A stretch of DNA of 41,479 bases. It comes from Mesotaenium endlicherianum. Its lineage: Eukaryota > Streptophyta > Zygnematophyceae > Zygnematales > Mesotaeniaceae. The DNA lies in assembly GCA_009602735.1 (NCBI GenBank), contig WELA01004867.1, positions 1 to 41,479 on the forward strand, in the 5' to 3' direction. A program made the translations under genes and the position numbers. The notes below the pieces were generated by a model. That model saw only the letters and a list, made by a program, of their open reading frames with translations. It did no database searches and was not told where the DNA came from. Shown here piece after piece: positions 30,911 to 39,026 of the stretch. The stretch's first letter is position 1. Each line of letters starts with the position of its first letter.

Positions 30911-31591
30911 GTGAACCCAAGAACCTTAAGGCATAAAGCCTATGTGGAAGTAAGAGACTTTCGTCCTACTTCTGAGAACTTCAGTTCTGTGGTTCAGGTG
31001 ACTAGAAATTCCCAAGCAAATTGGGGATTGAGGCCTGTGAGGGCGGCCGGTGCTCAACCTGGAAGGGGACCCGGAGAAATTCAACTGTACATGCAGTTGA
31101 GGAGTGGAAGACTCTACTACCCTGTGGAGCCTGCGGAAGGTTCTGATTCAAGCCAGAGTCCACAAGAAAGTGAGACATCTGAGCACACGGATAACCTGTG
31201 GAGTGAGCAACCGTCGAGAGACGAGTCTCGCCATACTGCCACGAACAGTGAGAATCCGTATAACGCGCGAGCTTTTGTACCCAATTTGGGCAGAGAGCAC
31301 GACGTGTGGGATAGAGATAGTAAGTCTTGGTCACCACTCAAAATGACTGGTGATGATAAGGATGAAAATCCTAAGTTCAAGCTGTCTACCAAGTGTTCTA
31401 GTGGACGAATCAGTGGAAATAGTCTCACTTTTGAAGAGTTTGATGAGATCTATTGGGCTGACTTCTTTGAGAAAATCCGAAAGGATTCTTCTTACACTCA
31501 GTCAGTCGCTTTTTTAAGTTTGGTTCAGTATTTGGACAAGAATGCCTTGTTGCTGTATCGCCAATTTTGGAAGGATGAGAACCTTACCTAG
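30911..31591 (+). CDS. Element C gag, N-terminal part
   Basis: Open frame ending at an amber codon (31589-31591). There is no ATG before 31091 (MQLRSGRLYYPVEPAEG), so translation starts there or from a spliced upstream exon; the frame itself opens at about 30884. The first 150 residues are Ser/Glu-rich and low in structure. The last 60 (EEFDEIYWADFFEKI, VQYLDKNALLLYRQF) look helical and globular. The same frame continues past the stop into gag, knuckles and protease, so this is the front of one polyprotein. I assign gag by position and by those downstream domains. Confidence 0.6.
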   Translation: MNPRTLRHKAYVEVRDFRPTSENFSSVVQVTRNSQANWGLRPVRAAGAQPGRGPGEIQLYMQLRSGRLYYPVEPAEGSDSSQSPQESETSEHTDNLWSEQPSRDESRHTATNSENPYNARAFVPNLGREHDVWDRDSKSWSPLKMTGDDKDENPKFKLSTKCSSGRISGNSLTFEEFDEIYWADFFEKIRKDSSYTQSVAFLSLVQYLDKNALLLYRQFWKDENLT

Positions 31592-32371
31592 GAATGGGCG
31601 TTTGACGAGCAAAAGAAGGCGAGAGATTTGAAAATCCAGAAAGAGGCTGCGAAAGCACGCCTGTCCGTTTTGTCATCAGGAAGAGCAATACCTGCTGCAC
31701 CTGTTGAGAGCGTAGACTTAGCTGCACTAACACAAGAATTAACAGATGCTATGAAGCAACTCACCGAGGGTCAGCAGCGAGCGGCTACTCGAGATGATGA
31801 TGCTGAATTTGTCGCAGAATTGCGTAAAGTGTGTGCAAAATTGTCTGAAAAGATTGCTAATGCTCAGGAACGAGTAACACGCAAAGCTGCACCTTTTACA
31901 GGGCAGCATGGTGATAGTGTCACAACGGAAGCAAGCCATGCGCAAGCGTTGGCTAGTTGCCGTAGGGATATGGAGGCTGGGGATGACCAGTTAGACTCTG
32001 AGCACTGTCAGCGTCGCTTCTTTAAGTTGCTTGAAGCAACATTTCCAGAGGATCGCAGTCTTAAAGTGCACCGCTATGTGCATTTTGTCCGTCAGAAGAA
32101 CAAGACAGTGATGGAGGTCAAATCCAGATTGGTAGACCTTGCCAAGAAGGCAGGAATCTATGAGCCTAGGATTGTGGCTGACAAATTCTTATTGTGTCTG
32201 GGTAAAGACACAGATCGGGAGGTCAGGCCGCACCTATCTGCGAAACGCGAAATCCACTGGAACATCGACGAGGCTGCTGAAATAGCACGCAATGTCAAGG
32301 AAGGTAAAGTCTGGTACAAGGAGGCTTCCAGGACGCTTATGGCTCCTGAGAGAAGGGAGGAATCCTTTTAG
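31592..32371 (+). CDS. Element C gag, capsid-like part
   Basis: In frame with the preceding segment, between two amber codons. It has a helical region rich in Lys/Glu/Ala (DLKIQKEAAKARLSVL, ELRKVCAKLSEKIANAQE). After it comes a capsid-like section (HCQRRFFKLLEATFP, VMEVKSRLVDLAKKAGIYEP, RIVADKFLLCLGKDTDREV) of the kind that precedes zinc knuckles in Ty3 gags. It ends at TAG 32369-32371 after EESF. Both stops could be CAG codons changed by C-to-T mutation. Confidence 0.65.
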   Translation, partial: EWAFDEQKKARDLKIQKEAAKARLSVLSSGRAIPAAPVESVDLAALTQELTDAMKQLTEGQQRAATRDDDAEFVAELRKVCAKLSEKIANAQERVTRKAAPFTGQHGDSVTTEASHAQALASCRRDMEAGDDQLDSEHCQRRFFKLLEATFPEDRSLKVHRYVHFVRQKNKTVMEVKSRLVDLAKKAGIYEPRIVADKFLLCLGKDTDREVRPHLSAKREIHWNIDEAAEIARNVKEGKVWYKEASRTLMAPERREESF

Positions 32372-33484
32372 CCCAAGGCCAATAGCTCTAATTTTCAGTT
32401 TAAGAAAAAGAGCGGGTCTTTCAATAGGGTTGCTAAGCACGCCAACACTGCTGAGACAGCAGAGGGCTGTTGGAACTGCGGGAAATCAGGACATCAGAAG
32501 AGAGATTGTCCGTACCCGGATGCTAAGCAATTGTCTGCTAGCAAGGCGCAGGTATGCGCACATTGCAGTAAAAAGGGACACTCAGAAGATGAGTGTTGGT
32601 CCAAGAACCCAGATCTGAAACCACCATGGGCTAATGCTGCCACGAAAGAGGCGGATAAGGGTAAGAAACGCGAGAGAGATAACTCTAGTAACCGGAAGGG
32701 TACCAAGAAGTATGATGCTATGAGTGCAGAGATTGCAGAGTTGAAAGCTCAATTTGCAAGACTAAATGTGCCTAATGTCTATTATGATGCAGATGTGGCC
32801 AAAAAGACCGTCTGCAAAGGCGAGAAGCTGACGCCTGAGAAGGCCGTGGCTGCAACGGCTGCGGAGCGCGCAGATCATGACCGTCTGGTTCCAAGGAATG
32901 CTGGGAAGCTTCCTCAGACCTTTCGAATCACTCTCAGTGAGAACGAGATTGCGCAGCTACGACAAGCCAAGCCTGGGCCACGCAAGTTATTTAGTTTTTC
33001 GCTGGAAAAGCTGAAGGCTCTGGTGGAACACCGGATTCAGCACATTCCTTGTCTTTCACTCGCTGATCTGCGTCTTACATATCCTTTCACGATTGAGGAA
33101 GCCGGACAGCAGCTGGACCTAGCTGAGGAAGGCGCAAACAGCGCTTCGCTGCCTACCAATTTCAGCACTGTGAGAGTGCAGAACAAGGATAGAGTTTTGA
33201 CGTTTAACAACTGGGCCGCTCCCAATATCCTATTGGACACTGGCGCACAGCCAGTAATCTTGGGAAAGCGAGTTGTGAAAGCTCTGGGATTGACGGCAAG
33301 GGACCTGAAAGAAAGTCCTTTCCAGTTGAGGATTGCATCTGGGCAGATTTCAAAGTCTTGTGGAATCACCCGCAAGCCTGTGGAAATCACAGTAAACTTG
33401 GGGAAACCTGAGGAAGCGTCACTGTTCATAGAGTGTACGGTGAGGCAGAAAACTATGATGTTCTATTGGGGACAGAAGCTCTGA
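32372..33484 (+). CDS. Element C nucleocapsid zinc knuckles and protease N-half
   Basis: Continues the gag frame after the second amber codon. Two CCHC knuckles, CWNCGKSGHQKRDC (32468-32509) and CAHCSKKGHSEDEC (32554-32595), are followed by a Lys-rich linker and a spacer of about 150 residues. The aspartic protease active site is LLDTGAQPVILG, with catalytic Asp at 33236-33238. The frame then leaves the protease: its last residues before the stop at 33482 are out of register, and the second half (NYDVLLGTEALIPLG) is in the -1 frame of the next ORF. Confidence 0.85.
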   Translation, partial: PKANSSNFQFKKKSGSFNRVAKHANTAETAEGCWNCGKSGHQKRDCPYPDAKQLSASKAQVCAHCSKKGHSEDECWSKNPDLKPPWANAATKEADKGKKRERDNSSNRKGTKKYDAMSAEIAELKAQFARLNVPNVYYDADVAKKTVCKGEKLTPEKAVAATAAERADHDRLVPRNAGKLPQTFRITLSENEIAQLRQAKPGPRKLFSFSLEKLKALVEHRIQHIPCLSLADLRLTYPFTIEEAGQQLDLAEEGANSASLPTNFSTVRVQNKDRVLTFNNWAAPNILLDTGAQPVILGKRVVKALGLTARDLKESPFQLRIASGQISKSCGITRKPVEITVNLGKPEEASLFIECTVRQKTMMFYWGQKL

Positions 33485-36459
33485 TTCCCCTGGGTATGGT
33501 CATCGACCTGCGGAAGCAGAGGGTGACTTATCAGTCAAGAGATCGACAGCCGACAGGAGAAATTCCTGTAAAAATGGTTTGCTCGGGAGAGGCAAACTAC
33601 GGACTGCTAGACTGCTATGTGAATGACCAGTATCCAGACCATTATGACCTCATCATGCAACGCGAAGAGAAGATCTACACCAGCGTCAACATGCCGACTC
33701 CCTTGGTTTGGCAACCTTGGATTATGGAGCAACTAGAAGCTGTGAGTAACAGGGACTGTGGCCCGCAAGAGCTGCTGCCAGTTCCTTATCCAATTAAGAC
33801 TGCTGCCAATTTGATGCCTGGAGTAGACCCATTGCCGAAAGGCATTGTGAGGATGGAAGATCCTTTTTGCAGGAGAGGAGTAGTAGTGCTGGAATTATTC
33901 GCCGAACTTGGTGCTGGAACCATCGCACTGATTCAGCGAGGTATCCAAGTATCCAAAGTGCTGTATGTGGACAATGATGAGAGTGTTTTTACAGCATTTG
34001 AGGAGGTCATGAGTCAGATGCGGCAAATGTACCATTTCAAGGCATTGGTGCCTACTAGTGTGGTGCGTCTTGCTGGAGGAAACATTCTCCATGTGAAGTC
34101 TGAGGACCTGTATGGTTACAGGATTGACTGGATTTTTGCGGGATTCCCTTGTCAACCTTTCTCGCAAGCTGGGAACAGGAGGGGATTCAATGACCCGCGA
34201 GCACAACACTGGGGAAGGATGGTGAAGATCAACAGTATGCTGCGGGAACGCCAGCATCTCTACCCACCAGTGTTTGTGATTGAGAATGTACATCCAGGGG
34301 TGGATTACAACCAGATGAAGCAAGGAGATCCATGGCTGGTCTTCGACTCCACCTTGGGTCATCATGTATTGATCAACGACGCCAGGCACGGAGGACTCTC
34401 ACACTGGGCCAGACTATTCTGGACCAACGGCATGTCCATTGAAACCCTGAGGGAGATGGAGGAGATTACGCGGCGCACGCCAACGACAGTATCTGTGGGA
34501 GAAGCACTGATGGTGGAAACCAAGCCAGTGATCAGGAGGGATTCCTACCCACAGTACGTCGTCAACGAGCCAGGCCGGCCAAGGGTGGTGCTGCCCACCT
34601 TCACAGCATACCCAGGATCACGCGCTTTCGTGAATAGAGGACCAGGAATGGTCAAAGATGTGCACGACAGAGAAGCTCATTGGAGAGAGCCGACAGCTGA
34701 AGAGAAGGGAAGGTGCCTGGGGGTACCCAACTCCATTGCACAAAAAATTGTTGCAATGGTGGGACAGGACAACGCTGGGAAGATATTCGGCAATATGATT
34801 GGGCATCACTCCATGACATGGTTGGTAGAGACGATTATGACTTGGCAACAGATGACGTTCTCTGACAAGCCTATGCCCAGGCCGAGGCCGGTAACAATTG
34901 GAGTCCATGTGGTGCCAACCTCTGATCAGAGAGCTATCAGGGAAGCGTATCAGCGACAAAAAGAATATGGTGTTGAAAGAGACGCAGCTGAGGTTGACCA
35001 ACATGAAACACTCAGAGAAACCAGAGTGGTGGAGCTGACCAGGTGTCAAGATCTATTGACGCAAATTGACAATCGGATGGCGACTCTACACGACCCTCTG
35101 GAGAGAGAGCTGTGGAGGCTGCGAGAAGACATAACTATGGAAGACCAGGCAACTGGTGCAGCAAACCCTTTGGTGAGCGCTGCAGTAAGCAAATCACAGG
35201 AGGTCCCAGAATCTGCAGAACGCTCCAGCCAAATATTTGGGAGGATGCCGGAATGGGAGGAAGATACCAGTTCTGAGTTACGAAACAGGGCCCCAGACCA
35301 GGTCTTTGGGAGCCCATCCCCAGACGCGGTAACATCAAGATATGAAGAACGCCAGTGCAATATTGGCGAATGGGCCGAAGAATGCAGTCAGAATTCAGGA
35401 AATTCTGGAGGGTCTGGAAAGACCATTTGCCTGGAGGTGATTTTTGAAGAACACAAGAAGGAGACGGCCAAGAGATTGCTCGCCACACTTGCTCTGATAA
35501 GCCCAGGGCCAGAGGCCAAAGGGCAACCACAAGACACAGTTGGCAGCACAGCTGAGTCGATCACCAGGCAAATCATGGCGCAGTTGTTGGAAGCAGACGC
35601 CCCTCGACTCAAGGAAGAGAAAGTGGCGAAAGCAGCTCTCGCTCTACAGTCAGCCATCATCAACATGGCGAGGCTCAACACAAGAGGGGATGAAGAATTG
35701 TCGCCTCCTGGAACAGAGAAGCCGGAGGAGGAAGAGGATGCAGAGATGCAAGGCCTGTCGGAGTTGGAGTCGCCATCACTCAACAATGAAGGGGACATTA
35801 GGGAAGAACTTCCACGTTTTCCCACGCCAGAGTTGGATCTGCTTGACTTACAGGAGCTGAGGACAAACAACTGGGTGGCTGACCACCTGATGGAGCCAAG
35901 CCCGGCAGACCTTTATGTAGAATTAAGGTCGCCAACATCCAGTTCTCCTTCTGCCAGTCTTCCAGTGGCAGAACCCAAGTCAACCGCACAACCGCCGCAA
36001 CGGCAGGAGGTGACTGCCTGCACTGCTAAAGTTGAGACAGCACAAGGAAAGCCCGAAAGTCGCGCAAGCAGACCAAGGAAGGTGGCCCGTGAGGGTAACG
36101 CATCTTTTAGGAGGATGCTAAAGCAATATTTCAAGCATAAGGGGAAGGTTCAGAGAGAGGGCGTTCCGCGAGGAACCACAGCCCCACCTCCTCCACCTCT
36201 GCGGGATATTCTGCAGAGAGAGGGAGAGGACGGTTTGGTTCGCAGAGCAATGGCATTGGGCATTAGTGTGTCGCCAGGAATGAACACGCCCTTGTTGCAA
36301 CTATCAGATCTCAGGATACAGAGGTCGGAGGAGCCTGCTCCCATAATTCCTGCAATCCCAGGATGGGAATTGATGGATCTGAGAAACACCATCAGCCGCT
36401 TGACCGCAGTAGATGATGCCTTTCTTGCACAACTAGCGGCATCTCAAAGGCTGAAATGA
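33412..36459 (+). CDS. Protease C-half fused to cytosine-5 DNA methyltransferase, with long tail
   Basis: About 1008 codons counted from the GTG at 33433; opens at 33412. Residues 7-40 complete the aspartic protease (YDVLLGTEALIPLG). A C5-methyltransferase follows with motifs in order: I, LELFAELGAGTIAL (about 152-165), the S-adenosylmethionine site; IV, GFPCQPFSQAG with catalytic Cys 240 (34150-34152); VI, VIENV (about 282-286); VIII, ARHGGLSHWARLFWTNG (near 320); IX/X, EEKGRCLGVPNS and GNMIGHHSMTWLVE (to about 465). The expected reaction is methyl transfer to cytosine in DNA. Residues about 480-1005 are acidic, Pro/Ser-rich and probably disordered. The final codons and stop belong to element D's LTR, so the natural C-terminus is lost. 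Which methyltransferase subfamily it came from I cannot say. Confidence 0.93.
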   Translation, partial: GSVTVHRVYGEAENYDVLLGTEALIPLGMVIDLRKQRVTYQSRDRQPTGEIPVKMVCSGEANYGLLDCYVNDQYPDHYDLIMQREEKIYTSVNMPTPLVWQPWIMEQLEAVSNRDCGPQELLPVPYPIKTAANLMPGVDPLPKGIVRMEDPFCRRGVVVLELFAELGAGTIALIQRGIQVSKVLYVDNDESVFTAFEEVMSQMRQMYHFKALVPTSVVRLAGGNILHVKSEDLYGYRIDWIFAGFPCQPFSQAGNRRGFNDPRAQHWGRMVKINSMLRERQHLYPPVFVIENVHPGVDYNQMKQGDPWLVFDSTLGHHVLINDARHGGLSHWARLFWTNGMSIETLREMEEITRRTPTTVSVGEALMVETKPVIRRDSYPQYVVNEPGRPRVVLPTFTAYPGSRAFVNRGPGMVKDVHDREAHWREPTAEEKGRCLGVPNSIAQKIVAMVGQDNAGKIFGNMIGHHSMTWLVETIMTWQQMTFSDKPMPRPRPVTIGVHVVPTSDQRAIREAYQRQKEYGVERDAAEVDQHETLRETRVVELTRCQDLLTQIDNRMATLHDPLERELWRLREDITMEDQATGAANPLVSAAVSKSQEVPESAERSSQIFGRMPEWEEDTSSELRNRAPDQVFGSPSPDAVTSRYEERQCNIGEWAEECSQNSGNSGGSGKTICLEVIFEEHKKETAKRLLATLALISPGPEAKGQPQDTVGSTAESITRQIMAQLLEADAPRLKEEKVAKAALALQSAIINMARLNTRGDEELSPPGTEKPEEEEDAEMQGLSELESPSLNNEGDIREELPRFPTPELDLLDLQELRTNNWVADHLMEPSPADLYVELRSPTSSSPSASLPVAEPKSTAQPPQRQEVTACTAKVETAQGKPESRASRPRKVAREGNASFRRMLKQYFKHKGKVQREGVPRGTTAPPPPPLRDILQREGEDGLVRRAMALGISVSPGMNTPLLQLSDLRIQRSEEPAPIIPAIPGWELMDLRNTISRLTAVDDAFLAQLAASQRLK
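36447..36451. other. Probable left target-site duplication of element D (AAGGC)
   Basis: Five bases before D's LTR; the partner lies outside the window. Confidence 0.5.
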
Positions 36460-37170
36460 ATCGACTTACCAAATAGGCGATTAACAATTAATAAAGATAT
36501 TTATATCAGCAAGTAATCTCTATGGTATTTTTCGTTAACTGGTTTAACGGCAAAGGACAACACACTAGCAGTGAATAATACTCGCCAGTCAAATGAGAGT
36601 AAACTGAATCAATAATGCAAATCAGTAAACTCATACATAAGAAAGGTTAGAAGACAGTGCGTATCAATGGCTTCTCGCCTTGGATTCAGATCTCTCTCAG
36701 TAAGCTGTACAAGAGAGTTGGCCTCGTTTCCGAATGCCGAACTCGAGAGTAATGCCTAGCATATGTACATGGAATGAGTTTACTGTTCAACGGTCAGTGC
36801 GATGGCACCGCCTACCCGGGAGTTAACCACGTTGGTAGGACCTCGGTTAACCAAATCCACCGCCATCTCCCCTCATCCCGAATTGCCATCCATCATAGGG
36901 ATGTCATTTGGCGATTCGTCTAGCATACCACACTTAGATGCATATTGAGGCAGTTCGCTGCTACCGAGTACGGAAGTCAGCTGGCTGTCAAAGAATGTGT
37001 CAGCAAGCTGACTTAAGTTGACTTCAGCCTGCTGCTTTCGGCTGAGTCATTCAACTAATATAAATTATAAAGTCCAGCAGACTGATTATTAACTAGAGTT
37101 TAGCAGGCTGATTTAATTAACTATTATATTTAAATAAATATTATATCAACTAATATACTGATTCACTACA
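36452..37170 (-). repeat. 3' LTR of element D
   Basis: 719 bp, TGAAATGAATCG to CACTACA on the plus strand. Closely related to both element A LTRs. Its first bases supply the stop codon of element C's ORF (TGA 36457-36459). Confidence 0.92.
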
Positions 37171-37184
37171 ATCCCTCCAACTTA
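37171..37184 (-). other. 3' polypurine tract of element D
   Basis: Sense strand ATAAGTTGGAGGGAT next to the LTR, same as element A. Confidence 0.8.
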
Positions 37185-37255
37185 TCATGTTGTCGCCTCG
37201 ACAATACTAACACTAATATCAGCGTGCTGTCTCTTCCGTCCCCAGCCTTTTGCCA

Positions 37256-38702
37256 TTAGGAGGGAGATGTCCCTGAGGCCCTATACTCAGGGGAGCCAGA
37301 CCTCCTCCTGTCTTGAGGTCTTCTGAAGCCTGTCAGAGAGGGAGGTTTCGTGTAAGGACCCCGCGGAGAACGCAGTAACTGGGCTGTTTCCTCCTGCACA
37401 ATCTGGAAGGAGGCAGCCTTCTCCTGGGCAGCCCTCAAACTGACAGGTACGTATACCGGCATCCCAGAAGGATGTTGCATGACATGAGCCAAGGGCACAT
37501 GCCCTCTCTGCGAGGGAGATGCGGGCAGGCCTTTGGCTATCTCCCGAGCAGCCCTCCTGTCAGTCCTGTCTGACTGGGTCTCCTTGCCTGGAGATGGGGT
37601 CTGTCCTCTGGCAGTCCCCAGCCAAGTGATATCCTCCTCTTCAGCGAGTTGCTGCATGGCCAACCCCGTCTTCTCCCTTATAGGGGATGTGGCAGGCGTC
37701 AGGATGACGGTGGGGCTAGTGTCCTCCTCCTCGCCTTCCTCCTCGTCTTCCTCTGACTCCTCCTCCTCTCCGTCCCCCGGTTCCTCTGAGACTTCTGGGA
37801 TCTCTTCTGTCAGCTGCTCCAGCTCTTCCCGAGAAAAAGAATATCCTACTGACCGTCCCCTTTGGGTGCTGGCGGGGGCTGCTGAGTTCGGATCGCATAG
37901 AGGTCCTTTTCCCCCTGCTTACTTCCCTCATGTTGATGGTCATCCACCGCCAATCGGTGGGCTTTTGGAAGAAGGCAGGGTCTGTCCTTGTAAGAGTACA
38001 AGGGTACCAGTGGCCTGCAAAGTCTAGCTGACTGGTTTCCCTGGCCACAAATTCCCAGCTCCTCCTCTCCACCTCGTTATACATGGCCTTGAACCTGTTA
38101 TGGGGTGTAGAGTCCTTGAAGCTGTCCGCGTCCATGGGGATCATCCTGATGACCCTATCTGCCCCCCAGATACCAGGAATCGAGACAGCCCTTGCTTCGT
38201 TCACCTGGGCTATTGCCTTGGCCTCTCTGACCGTATATCTTACCATCCTGGCGTAATCGTGGTAGAGGAGAAGCCCCGTGCTGACCTCTATATACTTGTC
38301 AAAGTTTTCGGATGTCTCCCCTTCCCTCTGGAGGATTTCCTTCTGCGACTCACTGCGACTTCTCTGGGCATGCTTGAAGGCCTCCTCCAGAAGATCAAAG
38401 CCCTTGCCCAGCACTGTGTAGCGGTAGCTGCTGATTCTTCTTCAGCCTGCTGCTTCCGCTTCTCCTCAGCTTGCCTCTCCTCCTCTGCTTTCTTGGCGTC
38501 TCTGCAGCTTTTCTGTCTATTTCTTCCTCAGTCTGGCCTGTTCCTCCTCCTCCTTCTTCTTCTGTGCCTCTCGCTGTTGTTGGAGTCGTTGTGATTCCCG
38601 AGCGACGATGGAAGATGATTCGATGTCTCCACAGAATTGCAAGTATTCTGCATGTGCCTCTTTCGCCCTTCTCTTCCTCTTGAGTTCCGACTTTTGAGTC
38701 AT
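37256..38702 (-). pseudogene. ORF3 of element D (accessory protein), frameshifted
   Basis: Starts MTQKSELKRKRRAKEAHAEY (38702) with a coiled coil (RLQQQREAQKKKEEEEQARL), then several small deletions relative to element A between 38530 and 38415. The middle part is one open frame 38414-37930 (LGKGFDLLEEAFKHAQRSRS, TGLLLYHDYARMVRYTVREA, MIPMDADSFKDS, WRWMTINMRE). A deletion of about 190 bp then removes a part still present in A. The acidic segment and the tail (GHVPLAHVMQHPSGMPVYVP) follow, ending at TAA 37258-37256. It sits where env-like genes sit in some Ty3 elements, but I see no membrane or signal segment. The family is not recognised. Confidence 0.65.
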
Positions 38703-38903
38703 CCTGCTCAATCATAAACACAATGAAGTTAGTGAAGTCATGCCCTTTTGCCGTTACTGAGTGCCCTTGATGAAGAAGAACGCGATCGGGAGAGTTCCTG
38801 GTGTGGAATACCTGGTGTGAGTGAATATAAGGGAAAATTGAGTTAGAGAGCAAGTGAGTGTGAGCGCAGGTTGAGTGTGTAATATGGTGATCGGAGAATA
38901 CCA

Positions 38904-38919
38904 CTCCCTCCAACTTAAT
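38904..38919 (-). other. Internal polypurine tract (candidate central PPT), element D
   Basis: Sense strand ATTAAGTTGGAGGGAG, the same 16 bases as element A's 15565-15580, about 200 bases upstream of ORF3. Confidence 0.5.
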
Positions 38920-38962
38920 TTTAAAGGTGGGCTGCCTGTCACAACTGTCACTAACTGTCACA

Positions 38963-38978
38963 TCCCCCTCCAACTTAT
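38963..38978 (-). other. Second internal polypurine tract, element D
   Basis: Sense strand ATAAGTTGGAGGGGGA. The surrounding 38703-39026 has no coding capacity of its own and contains ACTGTCAC repeats. Confidence 0.45.
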
Positions 38979-39026
38979 ATGGAGACAAGACCTCCTGTCA
39001 CCTTCCCGGGTCAACTGAAATGACTG

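Larger units (their letters stand above)
29735..36451 (+). mobile_element. Element C: Ty3/gypsy-like element carrying a DNA methyltransferase (3' end missing)
   Basis: Plus-strand order: leader/LTR-like region, gag, two CCHC knuckles, aspartic protease, cytosine-5 methyltransferase, long disordered tail. Interrupted by element D at 36451/36452, so RT, RNase H and integrase, if present, lie beyond D outside the window. The left boundary is set by similarity to 4515-5770; LTR ends are not defined. The assignment as a retrotransposon rests on gag, knuckles and protease, not on RT. Confidence 0.8.

Noticed and set aside
33440..33484. Programmed -1 frameshift site
   Set aside because: No canonical slippery heptamer in the correct register was found; kept only as a low-interest possibility.
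33895..35870. Several minus-strand ORFs of 100-164 codons opposite the methyltransferase
   Set aside because: Shadows of a long, clearly coding plus-strand frame.
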